Source: Bradyrhizobium sp. AUGA SZCCT0283 (GTDB lineage Bacteria; Pseudomonadota; Alphaproteobacteria; Rhizobiales; Xanthobacteraceae). From it: 64,000 bases of DNA. Shown piece by piece: positions 36,447 to 45,316 of this stretch. Positions within the stretch are counted from its first letter, which is position 1. Every line of letters starts with the position of its first letter. Both the position numbers and the translations under genes were made by a program. Where the stretch lies: the NCBI RefSeq assembly GCF_018130385.1, contig NZ_JAFCLU010000018.1:1-64000 (forward strand). The letters run 5' to 3'. Under the pieces are notes generated by a model. That model searched no databases, was not told the DNA's origin, and worked only from the letters and a program-made list of their open reading frames with translations.

Positions 36447-37520
36447 ATGGCAACCCAGACATTGATTCCCGCCGGCGACTTCCGCACCACCTACGCGGCG
36501 GACACCACGGTGTTTCCGACCGCGACCAGCCGCAACGCCATGATATCAGGCATCGTCCTGATCTGCTTTGCGCCGCACGTCGTCAACGAGTACATCCTCA
36601 GTCTCTTGATCCAGATCGGCATCTTCGGCATTGCCGCGCTAGGGCTGAACATCGTCGTCGGCTTCACCGGCCAGATCTCGATCGGCCACGCTGCCTTCTT
36701 CGGCTTCGGCGCCTTCACCTCGGCCTATCTCTCGAACCGGTTCGGCATTCCCGTCTTCTTCTGCATCCCGCTCGCGGGCGCGGTGACGGCGGCCGTCGGC
36801 CTGATCTTCGGCCTGCCCGCCGCGCGGCTGAAAGGGCTTTATCTCGCGATCGCGACGCTGGCGGCGCAATACATCCTGCTCGACTTCTTTGCCCGCGCCG
36901 AATGGTTCACCGGCGGCAGCGTTCCGGCCAGCGCCGAGCCGTTCTCGATCTTCGGCTATTCGCTGCGCGGAGATAAGCAATATTTCTATGTCGTGCTGGC
37001 CTATGTCGTCGTCTGCTATCTGCTGGTCACCAACCTGATCCGCTCCCGCGACGGACGCGCCCTGGTGGCGGTGCGCGACCATTATCTGTCCGCCGAGATC
37101 ATGGGCATTAATCTTACAAAATACCGGACGCTGTCGTTCGGCCTTGCCGCGTTCTTTGCCGGCGTCGGCGGCGCGCTCTACGCGCATTACAATCAGGTCG
37201 TCTCCAACGAAGGTTTCGGCATCGACCGCTCGATCATCTTCCTTGCGATGATCATCATCGGCGGGCTCGGCTCGGTCATGGGCACGCTGATGGGCACCGC
37301 CTTCATGGTGCTGCTGCCGGAATCGATGGAATGGCTCAGCGTCGCACTGCGCGGCAGTCCGATCGACCAGTTCCTGGGATTGAAGAACAACATCGCTTTC
37401 CTGCGCGAGATGGCGATCGGCATCATCATCATCGTCTTTCTGGTGTTCGAACCGGACGGACTCGCGCATCGCTGGCGACAGATCAAGGCATACTGGAAAC
37501 TCTACCCGTTCTCGCATTGA
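36447..37520 (+). CDS. livM: liv system 3, permease LivM
   Basis: This 357-aa permease has the LivM hallmark GFTGQISIGHAAFFGFGAF and the loop SRDGRALVAVRDHYLSAEIMG. The N-terminal 30 residues precede the first hydrophobic segment and are polar. GLGSVMGTLMGTAFMVLLPE supports the family. It is part of the continuous operon livG-ligase-livH-livM-livK-livF. Confidence 0.92.
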   Translation: MATQTLIPAGDFRTTYAADTTVFPTATSRNAMISGIVLICFAPHVVNEYILSLLIQIGIFGIAALGLNIVVGFTGQISIGHAAFFGFGAFTSAYLSNRFGIPVFFCIPLAGAVTAAVGLIFGLPAARLKGLYLAIATLAAQYILLDFFARAEWFTGGSVPASAEPFSIFGYSLRGDKQYFYVVLAYVVVCYLLVTNLIRSRDGRALVAVRDHYLSAEIMGINLTKYRTLSFGLAAFFAGVGGALYAHYNQVVSNEGFGIDRSIIFLAMIIIGGLGSVMGTLMGTAFMVLLPESMEWLSVALRGSPIDQFLGLKNNIAFLREMAIGIIIIVFLVFEPDGLAHRWRQIKAYWKLYPFSH

Positions 37521-37574
37521 GGTCGGAACGGGACCGACAATAAGACCTCGAGAAGCAACCGGAGGATTATGTCC

Positions 37575-38855
37575 ATGACGATGAAGACTCTACTGAGCAC
37601 CGCCTCGCTCGCGATCCTGCTGGCAGGCGCCGCGACGACGTCCCAGGCCCAGGTCGCGCTGGGGCATCTCACCGATTATTCGGGCCCGACCTCGGACGTC
37701 GGAACGCCGTTCGGACAGGGCGTCGCGGACACCTATGCGTGGATCAACAAGAACGGCGGCATCAACGGCGCCAAGGTCAACCTCGACACCGTCGACTACG
37801 GCTATCAGGTGCCGCGCGCCATCGCCCAGTACAAGAAATGGTCGGGCTCCGACAAGGTCGCCGCCATTCTCGGCTGGGGCACCGCCGACACCGAAGCGCT
37901 GACGGGATTCCTGGCCCAGGACAAGATCCCGGATATTTCGGCATCCTATGCCGCAGCACTCTCCGATCCGACCGGCGCCGGCGGTAAGGCCAAGCCTGCC
38001 CCCTACAACTTCTTCTACGGCCCGAGCTACTCGGATGCGGTTCGCGGCATGCTGACCTGGGCCGCCGAGGACTGGAAGTCCAAGGGCAAGCCCGGCAAGC
38101 CAAAGTTCGTCCATATGGGTGCGAACCACCCCTATCCGAACGCGCCGAAGGCCGCCGGTGAGGCGATTGCCGCCGAACTCGGCTTCGAACTGCTGCCGCC
38201 GATCGTGTTCGCGTTGACGCCCGGCGATTACAGCGCGCAGTGTCTGACCCTGAAGAGCTCGGGCGCCAACTACGCTTATCTGGGCAACACCGCCGGCTCG
38301 AACATCTCCGTGCTCAACGCCTGCAAGGCCGCCGGCGTCGACGTGCAGTTCCTCGGCAACGTCTGGGGCATGGACGAGAACGCCGCCAAGGCCGCGGGCG
38401 CTGCCGCCGATGGCGTGGTGTTCCCGCTGCGCACCGCGGTGGCGTGGGGCGGCAACGCGCCCGGCATGAAGACCTTCATGGAAATCTCGAAGATGTCGGA
38501 CGCGGCCGGCACGACCTACCGTCCCGTGCATTACATCGCCGGCGTCTGCACTGCGCTCTACATGAAGGAAGCCGTCGAATGGGCTGCCAAGAATGGCGGC
38601 GCCACCGGTGAGAACGTCAAGAAGGGCTTCTATCAGAAGAAGGATTGGGTGCCCGCCGGCGGCGAAGGCATCTGCAACCCCTCGACCTTCACCGAGACCG
38701 ATCACCGCGGCACGCTCAAAGTCGATCTCTATCGCATGAAGGTCGCCGGCGCGACTGACGCCCCGCTCAACGATCTCGTCAAGAACGGCGGCATCAAGAT
38801 GGACAAGGTGAAGACGATCGACCTGCCGCGCAAGCCCGAGTGGCTCGGCTGGTGA
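37575..38855 (+). CDS. livK: liv system 3, periplasmic substrate-binding protein
   Basis: This 426-aa binding protein has a signal peptide (TLLSTASLAILLAGAATTSQAQ) and a type I binding fold (ALGHLTDYSGPTSDVGTPF). Cys pairs (SAQCLTLKS, LNACKAAG, AGVCTAL, EGICNP) could give disulfides. The ATG at 37575 is preferred over 37569 because GGAGG (37561-37565) is then 9 nt away rather than 3. The ligand is likely a hydrophobic carboxylic acid, given the ligase in the operon (inference). Confidence 0.9.
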   Translation: MTMKTLLSTASLAILLAGAATTSQAQVALGHLTDYSGPTSDVGTPFGQGVADTYAWINKNGGINGAKVNLDTVDYGYQVPRAIAQYKKWSGSDKVAAILGWGTADTEALTGFLAQDKIPDISASYAAALSDPTGAGGKAKPAPYNFFYGPSYSDAVRGMLTWAAEDWKSKGKPGKPKFVHMGANHPYPNAPKAAGEAIAAELGFELLPPIVFALTPGDYSAQCLTLKSSGANYAYLGNTAGSNISVLNACKAAGVDVQFLGNVWGMDENAAKAAGAAADGVVFPLRTAVAWGGNAPGMKTFMEISKMSDAAGTTYRPVHYIAGVCTALYMKEAVEWAAKNGGATGENVKKGFYQKKDWVPAGGEGICNPSTFTETDHRGTLKVDLYRMKVAGATDAPLNDLVKNGGIKMDKVKTIDLPRKPEWLGW

Positions 38856-38861
38856 TTTCCC

Positions 38862-38881
38862 GGGTTGCCTCCGGGCAACCC
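38862..38881 (+). other. intercistronic hairpin after livK of system 3
   Basis: GGGTTGCC (38862-38869), a TCCG tetraloop, and GGCAACCC (38874-38881) make a perfect 8-bp stem directly after the stop of the binding-protein gene, without T-tract. It probably stabilises the 3' end of the livK message. Confidence 0.55.
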
Positions 38882-38892
38882 CAACACTCCGT

Positions 38893-39012
38893 CGTCATCC
38901 CCGCGAAGGCGGGGGATCCAGTACGCCGCGGCTTCTCGGTCGATCGCAGGCGCCTCTGGAATACTGGATCATCCGCTCCAGTGCGCAATTGCGCACAAGG
39001 CGGGTGATGACG
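38893..39012. repeat. intergenic palindromic repeat inside liv operon 3
   Basis: CGTCATCCCC at the left end mirrors GGGTGATGACG at the right, and GGATCCAGTAC mirrors GAATACTGGATC inside. It is a widespread repeat type in Bradyrhizobium and relatives (recalled). It lies between livK and livF of system 3. Confidence 0.65.
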
Positions 39013-39032
39013 GCAAGAGGTGGTGAGACAAC

Positions 39033-39872
39033 ATGACTGAAGCAACCGTGATCAACCGTCCCGCGGCGGCGGCGCAAGCCGCCGCCCCGCTCCTTAGCGT
39101 CCGTAACATCGAGGTGGTCTACGACAAGGTCATCCTGGTGCTGCGCGGCCTCAGCCTCGACGTGCCGAAGGGAGCGATTGTAGCCCTGCTCGGCGCCAAC
39201 GGCGCCGGCAAGTCGACGACGCTGAAGGCGATCTCGGGCCTGCTCAAGACCGAGGACGGCGAAGTGATCCGCGGCGAAATCGTCTTCGATGGCCAGCGCA
39301 TCGACGGCATCGATCCCGACAAGATCGTCCGCCGCGGCATCTTCCAGGTGATGGAAGGCCGCCGCATCATTTCCGACATGACGTCGATCGAGAATCTGAA
39401 GCTCGGCGCCTTTACCCGCAGCGACGACGAGGTCGGCGCCGACATCGACATGGTGTTCAAATATTTCCCGCGGCTGAAGGAGCGCACCGGGCTGGCCGGC
39501 TATCTCTCCGGCGGCGAGCAGCAGATGCTGGCGATCGGCCGCGCGCTGATGGCGCGGCCCAAGATGATCCTGATGGACGAGCCGTCGATGGGCCTGTCGC
39601 CGCTGCTGGTCAAGGAAGTGTTCGCGATCATCAAGGAGATCAACCGCGACCTCGGCGTCACCATCCTGCTGGTGGAGCAGAATGCGCGCGCGGCGCTGTC
39701 GGTCGCGAGCCACGGCTACATCATGGAACAGGGCAAGGTGGTGCTCGACGGCACCGCCGACGAATTGCGCGACAACGAGGACGTCAAGGAATTCTACCTC
39801 GGCGGCGCCGGCGACCAGCGCAAGAGCTTCAAGAACCTGAAAAGCTTCAAGCGGCGAAAGCGGTGGTTGTGA
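39033..39872 (+). CDS. livF: liv system 3, ATP-binding protein LivF with basic tail
   Basis: This 279-aa ABC ATPase has Walker A GANGAGKST, signature LSGGEQQ, Walker B MILMDEPSMGLSP and switch VEQNARAAL. It carries about 20 extra N-terminal residues rich in Ala and a basic C-terminal tail (GDQRKSFKNLKSFKRRKRWL) after the usual end of the domain at YLGG. It follows a repeat, so it may be expressed less than the genes before it. Confidence 0.92.
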   Translation: MTEATVINRPAAAAQAAAPLLSVRNIEVVYDKVILVLRGLSLDVPKGAIVALLGANGAGKSTTLKAISGLLKTEDGEVIRGEIVFDGQRIDGIDPDKIVRRGIFQVMEGRRIISDMTSIENLKLGAFTRSDDEVGADIDMVFKYFPRLKERTGLAGYLSGGEQQMLAIGRALMARPKMILMDEPSMGLSPLLVKEVFAIIKEINRDLGVTILLVEQNARAALSVASHGYIMEQGKVVLDGTADELRDNEDVKEFYLGGAGDQRKSFKNLKSFKRRKRWL

Positions 39873-39948
39873 GCAGCGTTTTCAAGCGAAGCATGCCCTC
39901 GGAATTGATCCGGGGGTGGGAACCGGTTCGCGTGAGGAAAACGCGTCA

Positions 39949-39986
39949 AAACAAAAAACTGAGCGGTTCTGTTTCCATCAGAACCG
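39949..39986 (-). terminator. terminator of the AGE-family gene
   Basis: CGGTTCTG (39964-39971) and CAGAACCG (39979-39986) form a perfect 8-bp stem with a 7-nt loop. Reading on the minus strand it is followed by CTCAGTTTTTTGTTTT, so it ends the epimerase transcript just 11 nt past its stop. Confidence 0.8.
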
Positions 39987-39997
39987 TCACCCATCAT

Positions 39998-41158
39998 TTA
40001 GCCGAGCACCTGTTCCGCTTCCGCGACCGCGCAAAGAACATGATAGAACGAAGACGCAGGGATGGTGGCGACCAGCGAGTTGCCGTCGCGATCGAATTGG
40101 TCGTACCAGCCTCCCGCCACGGGATGGCTGAGATAATGCCGTTCGAGCCGCGACAATGCCGCGCGCGCTTCATCCGCGGCCCCCGCCTCGCCCGCTTCCG
40201 CCTGCGCGATCCACGCCTTGGCGATTTCGGTCTGCGGCCACAGCCGGCGCGTATGCCGCCTGATGTTGCCGCCTGCGTCGCCTTCGTCGATCAGGCAGCC
40301 GGTCGCCTCGTCGCGATAGCGCAGCGCCGACGCCAGCAATTCGCCGCGATAGCGGCCGGTCGGGCAGCCGGTGATGCGTTCAAAGCCCTTCAAGAGCCAC
40401 GCCCACTCCGCCTGGTGTCCGGGCTCGACGCTGACGGGTTCGATCTTCGAGAAGTCTTCCTCGAAATACTCGCCAAGCACCTGCCGCTGCTTGTCGTAGA
40501 GGTTGGCCAGAAACAGGCTAAAGAAATTGCCGGCGCGGTTCTGGAACACCAAATCGTGCGTCGCGTCGAACGCCGCGATCATCGCTTCGAACAGATGCAT
40601 GTGAGGGTTCTGCCGTCGTGGCAGCGACACCGGCAATCCTTCGTGAACCCCGCCATGCGGCGAGCGCAGCTGCGTATCGATGAAATGGCACAGCGCGTCG
40701 ATCTCGGCGCGAATTTGCGCATCGCGATCGAGCCCGTAGACGGTGGCCAACGCCAGCAGCACGAAGGCGTGGTCGTAGGAATCGCGCAGCGGATTCAGCA
40801 CCGTGCCGTCAGGCTTCAACGTGTGGACAAAGCCGGGTTTGCCGTCGGGGGCTTTCGCCTTGCTCAAAAGATGCTCCAGCCCCTTCAGCGCAATCACGCG
40901 GCCCTCGGGATACCAGCCCATTTGCGCCGCCTTGGCGTAGCAATAGATCTGGCGCGCCTGCACGAACACCCGGCGCGGCGCCAAGGCATCGGCGCGGCCG
41001 TCGAAATCGAGCCGGTCGACAAACCCGCCCGCTATGTCGTCCCAGCCTTCCGTCGACCACAGCGGCAGGCAGTGGTCGATCATGCGAAGCTTGAGCTTCC
41101 CGACGATGTCGGCCGAAACGCCAGCATCTGCCGCCGCAGCGGTGTGTCCTTCAGCCAT
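39998..41158 (-). CDS. AGE-family (N-acylglucosamine 2-epimerase / mannose isomerase) protein
   Basis: This 386-aa protein has the alpha/alpha-barrel pattern of the AGE family, including RVFVQARQIYCYAKAA, NPHMHLFEAMIA, and EPGHQAEWAWLL with the conserved His residues of the active site. SSFYHVLCAV closes the barrel. Likely substrates are free or phosphorylated hexoses (mannose/fructose or GlcNAc/ManNAc). It is divergent from a PaaK-like ligase and has its own terminator. The specificity cannot be read from sequence. Confidence 0.85.
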   Translation of the reverse strand: MAEGHTAAAADAGVSADIVGKLKLRMIDHCLPLWSTEGWDDIAGGFVDRLDFDGRADALAPRRVFVQARQIYCYAKAAQMGWYPEGRVIALKGLEHLLSKAKAPDGKPGFVHTLKPDGTVLNPLRDSYDHAFVLLALATVYGLDRDAQIRAEIDALCHFIDTQLRSPHGGVHEGLPVSLPRRQNPHMHLFEAMIAAFDATHDLVFQNRAGNFFSLFLANLYDKQRQVLGEYFEEDFSKIEPVSVEPGHQAEWAWLLKGFERITGCPTGRYRGELLASALRYRDEATGCLIDEGDAGGNIRRHTRRLWPQTEIAKAWIAQAEAGEAGAADEARAALSRLERHYLSHPVAGGWYDQFDRDGNSLVATIPASSFYHVLCAVAEAEQVLG

Positions 41159-41250
41159 TGCGTCCCCTGGAACATCAGCAAAACCGGTAGCCGCCGTCTG
41201 ATACCACGTCAGAGGCGGCGCGCAATCGACCCTAACCTGGGGAATTCGTC

Positions 41251-42477
41251 ATGACGGATCATTACGACGCGCTCGAGACGCGCGAGCCGGCCAAACGCGA
41301 GGCGGAGCTGTTCTCCCGGCTTCCGGACGTCCTGCGCAAGGCGCTGGCCGCGCCGGCCTATGCCGAGCGGCTGAGGGGTATCGATCCGGCCGCCGTGACC
41401 ACCCGCGCCGCGCTGGCGCGTCTGCCGGTACTGCGCAAGTCGGAACTCCCTGCCCTGCACAAGGCCGCGCCGCCGTTCGGCGGGTTCGTGGCCAGCCCTT
41501 TGGGGTCGTTCGGGCGACTGTTCACCTCGCCGGGGCCGATCTTCGAGCCCGAGCCTGTTCACGCCGACCCCTGGCGCGGCGCGCGCGCGCTGTTCGCGGC
41601 CGGGTTCCGGCCCGGCGACGTCGTGCTCAACACCTTCAGCTACCATCTGACCCCCGGCGGCTTCATTTTCGATGCGTCGGCGCGGGCGCTGGGCTGCGCG
41701 GTGATTCCGGCCGGCCCCGGCAACACCGAGCAGCAGTTCGAACTGATCGAGGCCTATCGCCCGGTCGGCTACAGCGGGACACCTGATTTCCTCAAGATCC
41801 TGCTCGACGCCGCCGCCAGCGCCGGGCGCGACGTCTCCTCGATCAAACGGGCGCTGGTTTCCGGCGCAGCCTTTCCGAAATCGTTGCAGGACGAGGTCAA
41901 GTCGCGCGGCATCGATGCCTATCAGGCGTTCGGCACCGCCGACCTCGGCATGGTCGCGTTCGAGACGCCGGCGCGCGATGGCATGGTCGTCAACGAGGAC
42001 CTCATCATGGAAATCGTACGTCCCGGCACCGGTGATCCCGTAGCGCCCGGCGACGTCGGCGAAATCGTCGTCACCTCGCTCGACCCACAGCATCCCTGGA
42101 TCCGGCTCGCGCTCGGCGACCTCACGGCAGCACTGCCGGGAACGAGCCCGTGCGGGCGCACCAACATGCGCATCAAGGGCTGGATGGGCCGCGCCGACCA
42201 GACCACCAAGGTCAAGGGCATGTTCGTCCGCCCCGAGCAGGTCGCCGAGATCGGCAAGCGCCATCCTGAACTCGGGCGGCTGCGCCTCGTGGTCACTCGC
42301 TCTGGCGAGAGCGATCTGATGACGCTGAAGGCGGAGACGGCTTCGCCGGGCGGAAACCTGCAGAACGAACTCGTCGCAAGCCTGCGCTCCGTGACGAAGC
42401 TCGGCGGCAATGTCGAACTGGTCGCTGCGGGCTCGCTGCCGAACGACGGCAAGGTGATCGCGGACGAACGCGGCTAG
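41251..42477 (+). CDS. phenylacetate-CoA ligase-like adenylate-forming enzyme
   Basis: This 408-aa enzyme has the compact PaaK architecture: an AMP-binding domain (GYSGTPDFLKILLD; KRALVSGAAFPKSL; YQAFGTADLGMVAFE) and a short C-terminal domain (IKGWMGRADQTTKVKGMFVRP, in parts). Its P-loop region TSPGPIFEPEP is divergent from that of classical PaaK. It would convert an aromatic or related acid to its CoA ester. No paa ring-epoxidase genes are near. It begins 92 nt from the divergent epimerase. Confidence 0.85.
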   Translation: MTDHYDALETREPAKREAELFSRLPDVLRKALAAPAYAERLRGIDPAAVTTRAALARLPVLRKSELPALHKAAPPFGGFVASPLGSFGRLFTSPGPIFEPEPVHADPWRGARALFAAGFRPGDVVLNTFSYHLTPGGFIFDASARALGCAVIPAGPGNTEQQFELIEAYRPVGYSGTPDFLKILLDAAASAGRDVSSIKRALVSGAAFPKSLQDEVKSRGIDAYQAFGTADLGMVAFETPARDGMVVNEDLIMEIVRPGTGDPVAPGDVGEIVVTSLDPQHPWIRLALGDLTAALPGTSPCGRTNMRIKGWMGRADQTTKVKGMFVRPEQVAEIGKRHPELGRLRLVVTRSGESDLMTLKAETASPGGNLQNELVASLRSVTKLGGNVELVAAGSLPNDGKVIADERG

Positions 42478-42792
42478 GCTGGAGTGCTGGCCCAACCCGC
42501 AACCATCAGCGGCTTGACGCTCCTGCAGGCGGCGAGGAGAAAATTGACAACAGCTAGAGAGGTCTCGTCGATCCGGCTGCGGCAGGATCGTCTTCAGGAC
42601 TCGTTCCAAACCGAGCAGCAGTGTGAAGGCAACGCCAGCGTTTGACCCACAGCGAGGCAATTGAGAAAATGCCGCTAGTCTAGATCGAACATTTCGGCAA
42701 TTGATTGGTATCCGCCAACTGCTTGGCGCGCCATTCGACGCCCCAGACCTTTGACGCGAGCTCAAGGTCCGCCTGTGTGGAACGCATCGAGT
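42478..42792. other. 315 nt between ligase and glycan operon
   Basis: No conserved gene is supported. A minus-strand frame of 35 codons (42680-42787, MRSTQADLELASKVWGVEWR...) starts 5 nt after the stop of the membrane glycosyltransferase gene and has no ribosome binding site. GC drops here relative to the DNA on the left, marking the edge of the glycan region. Confidence 0.35.
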
Positions 42793-44463
42793 CTAGTGCT
42801 TGACGAGGATGCGCATGGCACAGTTACGTCGACGCAAATTTCCGGCCACCAGCCTCATTCGGTCGAACAGCACAGCACCAAGAACACTGGTGGCACCGGC
42901 CAGAAGCGGTGTGACATAGTATCCATACCGATGGAGTCCGTACACTAGGAATGCGGGGACCGCCGCATTGACCAACCCGAGCAGTATCATCAATGCGCCA
43001 CCAGCAACCAGATTCCTGGGCAATGGTGGAAGCCACTCTGACCGACCTGCGACTTCCCCGGCAAGCAGCAATATCAACAGGATCAGGGTCGCAGTCGAAA
43101 GCCACCGAATTGATCCCGCATGAAAGTCATATTCACTCGAGACCGTGACTCCGCAGCAAAGCGGTGTCGGATTACCGCGCGGCGCATAACCCAAGCTGAA
43201 CAAGGCATCTAGATACGACTGCAATTTGCCGGCGGAAGGCAATAGCCAGCGCAACGCCTGGGGCGGCGAATAGTTATCGTATATTAGCTGTCCATGCTTG
43301 AGCCCCGTCGGACTGCCGAATATAGGGAAGGGCTCGCGGTGGACGAAAAACTCGTACCCTTGCGGGCTAGACACACGGAATGCGACAAAACTTCCGTCAA
43401 ACAGTAGAAAGAAGATCTCCCGGACAAAATGCCTCGAGAGGTGGCGCCAAAGAGTCGAAGGACTTGTCAGAGTTTCGAAAAAGATATCCCGGACGACACT
43501 TTCGAAATCTGCCTTGCTTTCGTTCGGCTTACGCATGTGAGCTACCGCTTCGAGCGGCCATTGATATTTGTCGGTGTCGGCCCACCCATTCGGTCCATCG
43601 GCAGCACGTTTCGCATTCACAAATGCTCGGGCTTGTGCCTTGCGGTCGAGATGAACCCCATGGTCGAAATCGGCCGAATAGCCAACGAGGAATGACATAA
43701 CGGCAAGATTCTCGTTAGCCGCTGAACTTTTTCCTATGAGCCGGTTAACTGTAGTTGGGGCGAAATACACCACCGTGGTAATGCTTGCCGCCAAGGCGAG
43801 GATACCAAGACGGCGCGCTCGTCGAGTGTTCAGGAATGCCGTAAGCCATAATAGAACCACTACGGCCGATCCTATGCTTGCCGACCGACAAACCATCATG
43901 GCCCCAAGACTCAATCCAATTCCTGCTGCAGACAGGAAAGGAGGCCATTTTCGAAACACGATCCCCGAAGCGATGAAGGCAGCCAAGCTCATCAGGAATA
44001 CTGAAGGTGTCTCGGCTCCTATCGTGTTGTCATAGTGAATTGTGCGCGGATAGATCGCGACCAACAAGAAAGCGAGCAGCGAAAAGATGCGCGGTGCTCC
44101 CGAAAAGCGCACCGTTGTCGCAATGAGGATTGCCGTTATGATGGACATCGCATGCTGCGCCGCGACAAACACCAGAATGTTGGGTGTAAACAATCTGGAA
44201 AGAAGAACTAACAAAAATGCGACACCATACGGTCGGTTACCAGCATCGGCCACGTATTGGCCCGTCAGAATAGACTGAGCCCCATAAAGATAGGCGGAGC
44301 TATCCTCGTGAATAAAATGATCGGGCCACGCGACCAAAAAAGCTAGGTGGGTCAGCGTCGCGAGGCCCGCTGCGCCGATCCAAATAATGACCCAAGCGAT
44401 TGGGCCTGCCCTGACGGCAAACACCAATAAACAGTTCGCCAAGGCGTCGATCACCGGTTTCAT
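42793..44463 (-). CDS. polytopic membrane protein, probable GT-C glycosyltransferase
   Basis: This 556-aa protein has about ten hydrophobic segments and the acidic first loop typical of GT39/ArnT-like enzymes (PDHFIHEDSSAYLYGAQSIL), followed by large periplasmic loops (HLSRHFVREIFFLLFDG; SPQGYEFFVHREPF). Such enzymes transfer sugar from a polyprenyl-phosphate donor in the periplasm. The ATG at 44463 follows AGGA by 7 nt. It is the last gene of a five-gene operon. GC is low for the window (48% in 43681-43740). Confidence 0.7.
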   Translation of the reverse strand: MKPVIDALANCLLVFAVRAGPIAWVIIWIGAAGLATLTHLAFLVAWPDHFIHEDSSAYLYGAQSILTGQYVADAGNRPYGVAFLLVLLSRLFTPNILVFVAAQHAMSIITAILIATTVRFSGAPRIFSLLAFLLVAIYPRTIHYDNTIGAETPSVFLMSLAAFIASGIVFRKWPPFLSAAGIGLSLGAMMVCRSASIGSAVVVLLWLTAFLNTRRARRLGILALAASITTVVYFAPTTVNRLIGKSSAANENLAVMSFLVGYSADFDHGVHLDRKAQARAFVNAKRAADGPNGWADTDKYQWPLEAVAHMRKPNESKADFESVVRDIFFETLTSPSTLWRHLSRHFVREIFFLLFDGSFVAFRVSSPQGYEFFVHREPFPIFGSPTGLKHGQLIYDNYSPPQALRWLLPSAGKLQSYLDALFSLGYAPRGNPTPLCCGVTVSSEYDFHAGSIRWLSTATLILLILLLAGEVAGRSEWLPPLPRNLVAGGALMILLGLVNAAVPAFLVYGLHRYGYYVTPLLAGATSVLGAVLFDRMRLVAGNLRRRNCAMRILVKH

Positions 44464-44472
44464 TCTCACATC

Positions 44473-45291
44473 CTATTTCGATCCGCAGACCGTCCACGAG
44501 TAGCCATGCCGGTGATGCAACCACACATTGCGGAATCCTGCGTCGCGAAGCAAGGCTTCGGCTTCATCGCGGGAATAATATTTGGCCCACCGCGGATTGA
44601 TCTGGTCGAGGATAACGAGACGACGCTCGGCAGGCGGAAAGCGCATATAGACGTTCGATAGATAGTTTGAGAGAGGCAATGCCGGGATCAGCCGCGTGAG
44701 AGCCGCGTATACCAAAACCATCGGGTAAAGCATCCGCGACAAAGTTTCGTTGACGACGACCGGCAAGTTTCGCGTGATCATGCGCACTGGAACGAAGATG
44801 CTTTGATAGGCGCGGCTGCCTTCGCGGCCGTACAGCCAAACAAGCATTTGGCCGCCCGGCCGTAGTGCCTCATAGGCAGCCTGCACAACGGGCCCCGGCT
44901 CCGGAATATGATGGAGCACTCCGATCGACAGCACGATGTCGAAATCATCCCTTGGAATGGCTTCGCCTGTCACATTGAAACAGCGTACCCGCTCGCCGGA
45001 ATGGGCGGTGTTGCGGACCAGCACGTCGTAGGCCCGGCTCGGTTCGACGGCGGCCACCGACGCTGCGCCGGCGGCGAGCATCATCAGGACGATCCGCCCG
45101 GTACCCGAGCCGATGTCGGCGCATTTGCGGTCCTTGATATCTTCGATTGTCAGAAACGGCGCGATGATATCTGCAAACAGTTCGACGCTGCCGTAGTAAT
45201 CCGGGTTCTCCGTATGGCGGGTCCATTGCTCCCCGAAGTCGCTGATCGTCTGATCGCGATCGCTGTTTCTTGTCCCCGGATCCTGCTGCAT
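44473..45291 (-). CDS. class I SAM-dependent methyltransferase
   Basis: This 272-aa enzyme has motif I CADIGSGTGRIVLMM, an acidic residue in VAAVEPS, and the post-I LSIGVLHHIPEP, as in small-molecule or sugar methyltransferases. A hydrophobic stretch around 165-195 (LPVVVNETLSRMLYPMVLVYAAL) suggests membrane association. It sits between an AsnB-like gene (25 nt) and a GT-C gene (9 nt), so it may O-methylate a glycan precursor. Confidence 0.8.
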   Translation of the reverse strand: MQQDPGTRNSDRDQTISDFGEQWTRHTENPDYYGSVELFADIIAPFLTIEDIKDRKCADIGSGTGRIVLMMLAAGAASVAAVEPSRAYDVLVRNTAHSGERVRCFNVTGEAIPRDDFDIVLSIGVLHHIPEPGPVVQAAYEALRPGGQMLVWLYGREGSRAYQSIFVPVRMITRNLPVVVNETLSRMLYPMVLVYAALTRLIPALPLSNYLSNVYMRFPPAERRLVILDQINPRWAKYYSRDEAEALLRDAGFRNVWLHHRHGYSWTVCGSK

Positions 45292-45316
45292 TATTCTGAT
45301 ACGTCCCTTTTCATCC

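Noticed and set aside
42680..42787. Minus-strand 35-codon ORF after the GT-C gene
   Set aside because: No ribosome binding site and no recognised similarity; it is mentioned only as content of the gap.
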